NCBI RefSeq assembly: GCF_041008525.1
Contig: NZ_JBFLUG010000003.1
Coordinates: forward strand, 1 to 64,000
Length of the DNA: 64,000 bases
Direction: 5' to 3'
Source: Parafrankia sp041008525
Lineage (GTDB): Bacteria; Actinomycetota; Actinomycetes; Frankiales; Frankiaceae
Shown: positions 61,934 through 64,000 of the stretch, piece after piece
Numbering within the stretch: position 1 is the first letter of the stretch
Layout of the letters: each line of letters opens with the position of its first letter
Notes under the pieces: generated by a model
What the model was told of the DNA's origin: nothing
What the model saw: the letters and a program-made list of their open reading frames with translations, nothing else
Databases searched by the model: none
Made by a program: the position numbers and the translations under genes

Positions 61934-64000
61934 TCAGTCGTCGGAGGCGGCTCCGGATGAGGCTGCGGACGCGGGAGCCGCTGCCGCCGCGGCTGGCGGC
62001 GTCATCGCCAGGCGCAGCGCCGCGGTCGCCCGTTGCTCGAACAGCTGAGCACCCTGGCGCCGCGCCACCTCCCTCGCCCGCTGGAGCTCGGCCACCACCA
62101 CCCCGGCGGGCTCGCCGCGCCGGCCGAGGAACTCCGCGCGCCACCGGCGGGCCTCGGACTCCCAGGTGGCGACACCGTCCTCGGCGGCGACGAGCCGGTC
62201 GGCCGCGGCGAGCCCGGTGCCGGTGTCCTGCGCCGCCACCGCCGCGGCGAGGAGGACCCGCAGGACGACGGCCCGCGCTCCCGGCGCCGGCGCGACGCTG
62301 CTCAGCTGGTCGAGCAGCCGGCGGATCGCCGCCAGACCGCCGCTGACCTCGCCGTCGAGCACGTTGACGTACCCCTGGAGCGCCTGCGCCATGATTCCCG
62401 CGGCGGAGGGCGCGTCGTGCGGGTCGTGCGCGGCCACCAGCGCCGTCGTGTGGTGGCGAAGGCCCTCGACGTCGCCGAGTTCCAGGCACCCGACGGCGGC
62501 GAACACCTGCGCCGAGGCCGCGGTGGCCGGATGGCCGACCTCCTCGGCCCAGAGCAGCGCTGCCTGCCGCGCCCGCGCCGCGGCCGCCGGCTGACCGAGC
62601 ACGTCCCAGCAGCTGGCCAGCCGGCTCAGGCAGACCACCTTCGGGTCCAGCCAGTACCTGACCAGGTAGACCTTCTGGTCGGCCGGTCGATACCGGGCGA
62701 GCGCGGCCTCGAACCGCAGGCGCGCCGCCTCGAAGTTCCCCTGCCAGAACTCGACGATCCCGAGCACGTACTCGGCCTCGACGACCACGATGTCGTCCAG
62801 GATGTCGTCCAGCTCCGCCGCGCCCGCTCCCGGCGAGCCCCGGCCCAGCAGTTCGGCTCCGAGCCGCCGGGCGGTGGCGAACTCGCCCCGGGCGAGGCTG
62901 GCTACCGCGAGCGAACACAACAGCGGCGACGGCAGGTCGGCCCCCAGCGTCGCAGCCAGCACCAGTGCCCGCTCGTGCACGGCCGGGAGCCGCGGCGAGG
63001 CGAAACTCTCCACTCCCACGAGGTGAGCCGCGATCGCCTCCAGCAGCGCCAGCTCACGGACGTCCCGCTCGGTCGACCATGGCAGTGACGGCACCAGGTC
63101 GAGTGCCCGGTCCAGCAGCCGCAGCGCCTCGACGTGCGCGTAGAGCTGGCCGGCAGCCGCCGCCGCCCGGCCGTACCAGACCAGTGCGCCGTCGACGTCT
63201 CCGGCCCGTTCGAGGTGCAGCGCCAGCCTGGCGTCCACCGTGCCGGCGTGCCCGGACGACCGGCGCTCCAGCGCCCGGGCCACCTGCCGGTGGTAGTGCC
63301 TGCGCCGCGCCGGCTGCAACGCCTCGTAGGCGACCGCGCGAAGCTTGTCGTGTGAGAAGTCGTAGCCGTCCGCTTCGTGCTCCCGCACGATCCGCCGCTG
63401 CCACAGTTCGTCAAGACCGCTGACGAGGGCGTCAGCGTCGGTGCCGGCAGCCTCGGCCAGCATGTCGGCGGTGAAGTCCCGGCCGATCGTCGCGGCGACG
63501 CCTACCAGCTCGGCGGCGGCCGGCGACAGCTGCGCCAGCCGGGACTCGATCACAGCCTGCACCTTCCGGCTCAGCCCGGCCGCCCCGGGCCGGTCCCACC
63601 CCGCCCGCAGCGCTTCGACGACGAACAACGGGTTGCCCTCGGTCTCGTCGAACAGCCGCCGGCAGGTGGCGTCGTCCAGCGCGGTACTCGTGAGCTGCCG
63701 GGCCAGCGCCGCGGTCTGCCCGGCATCCAGGCGGTCGAGGTCCAGTTCGACGACCAGCCCGGCAGCCCGCAGCGCGCCGACCAGCCCGGCGAGCGGATGG
63801 CGGTCGGTGAGCTCCTCCGGCCGCGCGGTCGCCGCGACCAACAACCGTGCCTCGGTCCCGGGCCGGAGCAGGTAGTGGAGGAACCGCAGCGACTCCTGAT
63901 CGGACCAGTGGACGTCGTCGGCGACCAGCAGCACCGGGGCACCGGCCGCCAGGACCGTCCTGGCCACGGTGTCGAACAGGCGTTGCCGCAGCTCGTCCTC
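61934..64000 (-). CDS. large AAA/TPR transcriptional regulator, N-terminal part outside window
   Basis: The frame remains open to the right edge; about 689 residues are visible. Near the edge VLLVADDVHWSDQESLRFLH is the Walker B-containing segment of the AAA_16/STAND ATPase used by LuxR-LAL and SARP regulators. NPLFVVEALRAG and FSHDKLRAVAYEAL follow, then about 400 residues of TPR-like helices. No helix-turn-helix is visible at the C-terminus, so a LAL-type LuxR end is missing and the DNA-binding domain is presumably N-terminal (SARP/BTAD type), outside the window. It probably controls the redox genes downstream. Confidence 0.8.
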   Translation of the reverse strand, partial: EDELRQRLFDTVARTVLAAGAPVLLVADDVHWSDQESLRFLHYLLRPGTEARLLVAATARPEELTDRHPLAGLVGALRAAGLVVELDLDRLDAGQTAALARQLTSTALDDATCRRLFDETEGNPLFVVEALRAGWDRPGAAGLSRKVQAVIESRLAQLSPAAAELVGVAATIGRDFTADMLAEAAGTDADALVSGLDELWQRRIVREHEADGYDFSHDKLRAVAYEALQPARRRHYHRQVARALERRSSGHAGTVDARLALHLERAGDVDGALVWYGRAAAAAGQLYAHVEALRLLDRALDLVPSLPWSTERDVRELALLEAIAAHLVGVESFASPRLPAVHERALVLAATLGADLPSPLLCSLAVASLARGEFATARRLGAELLGRGSPGAGAAELDDILDDIVVVEAEYVLGIVEFWQGNFEAARLRFEAALARYRPADQKVYLVRYWLDPKVVCLSRLASCWDVLGQPAAAARARQAALLWAEEVGHPATAASAQVFAAVGCLELGDVEGLRHHTTALVAAHDPHDAPSAAGIMAQALQGYVNVLDGEVSGGLAAIRRLLDQLSSVAPAPGARAVVLRVLLAAAVAAQDTGTGLAAADRLVAAEDGVATWESEARRWRAEFLGRRGEPAGVVVAELQRAREVARRQGAQLFEQRATAALRLAMTPPAAAAAAPASAASSGAASDD

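Overview
The window is about 72% GC, with strong third-position GC bias, frequent GTG/TTG starts and ATGA/GTGA stop-start overlaps. The gene order argS-hom-thrC-thrB-rho-rpmE-prfA-prmC-tsaC-glyA-wecA-like-atpI-like-atpZ-like-atpBEFHAGDC, with murA and a PduO-type adenosyltransferase nearby, is the housekeeping block of high-GC Actinomycetota; mycobacteria have a recognisable version. Protein character (very Ala/Gly/Pro-rich linkers, EndoQ-helicase and helicase-nuclease giants) suggests a filamentous actinomycete, probably Frankia or a close relative. The phylum is secure; the genus is an inference.

Layout. Positions 1-6479: a truncated MeaA-type mutase whose 3' end is cut at base 97 by an inverted copy of DNA from 2.2 kb further in, a small anchored protein, a STAS protein, a repeat-rich DUF2007-like membrane protein, fosfomycin-insensitive-type murA, and a gene-poor stretch with a 12-copy 7-bp tandem repeat and an AT-rich dyad island. 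Positions 6480-9332: a Nudix hydrolase divergent from a TPR/three-helix membrane protein plus a PP2C-like phosphatase, then PduO. Positions 9441-32184 (minus strand): the complete F1Fo ATP synthase operon, cell-wall lipid-carrier transferase, glyA, translation and termination factors (tsaC, prmC, prfA, rpmE, rho), the threonine branch (hom, thrC, thrB) and argS. Positions 32289-37249: response regulator, tRNA-Arg(CCG), an ECF sigma factor with a coupled membrane protein, and a DNA methyltransferase coupled to a PAP2-like membrane protein. Positions 37525-46021: patatin-like hydrolase, F420-type oxidoreductase, a membrane GGDEF-EAL protein followed by the N-degron transferase Aat, and a divergent pair of SAM methyltransferase and alpha-oxoamine synthase. 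Positions 46040-56444: two very large divergent nuclease-helicases, an EndoQ-UvrD fusion and a UPF1-like helicase with a C-terminal PD-(D/E)XK nuclease. Positions 56453-64000: acetamidase/formamidase, thiL, an NmrA-like reductase, a berberine-bridge-type FAD oxidase and the C-terminal part of a large AAA/TPR regulator.

Most of the window is core metabolism: ATP synthesis, amino-acid and tRNA supply, and termination and release of translation and transcription. The parts least explained by known systems are the Nudix/TPR-membrane/PP2C module between murA and pduO, the head-to-head nuclease-helicase pair at 46-56 kb, the methyltransferase/PAP2 pair, and the fold-back junction at base 96/97, which may be an assembly artefact. 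No CRISPR array, insertion sequence, rRNA or prophage was seen.
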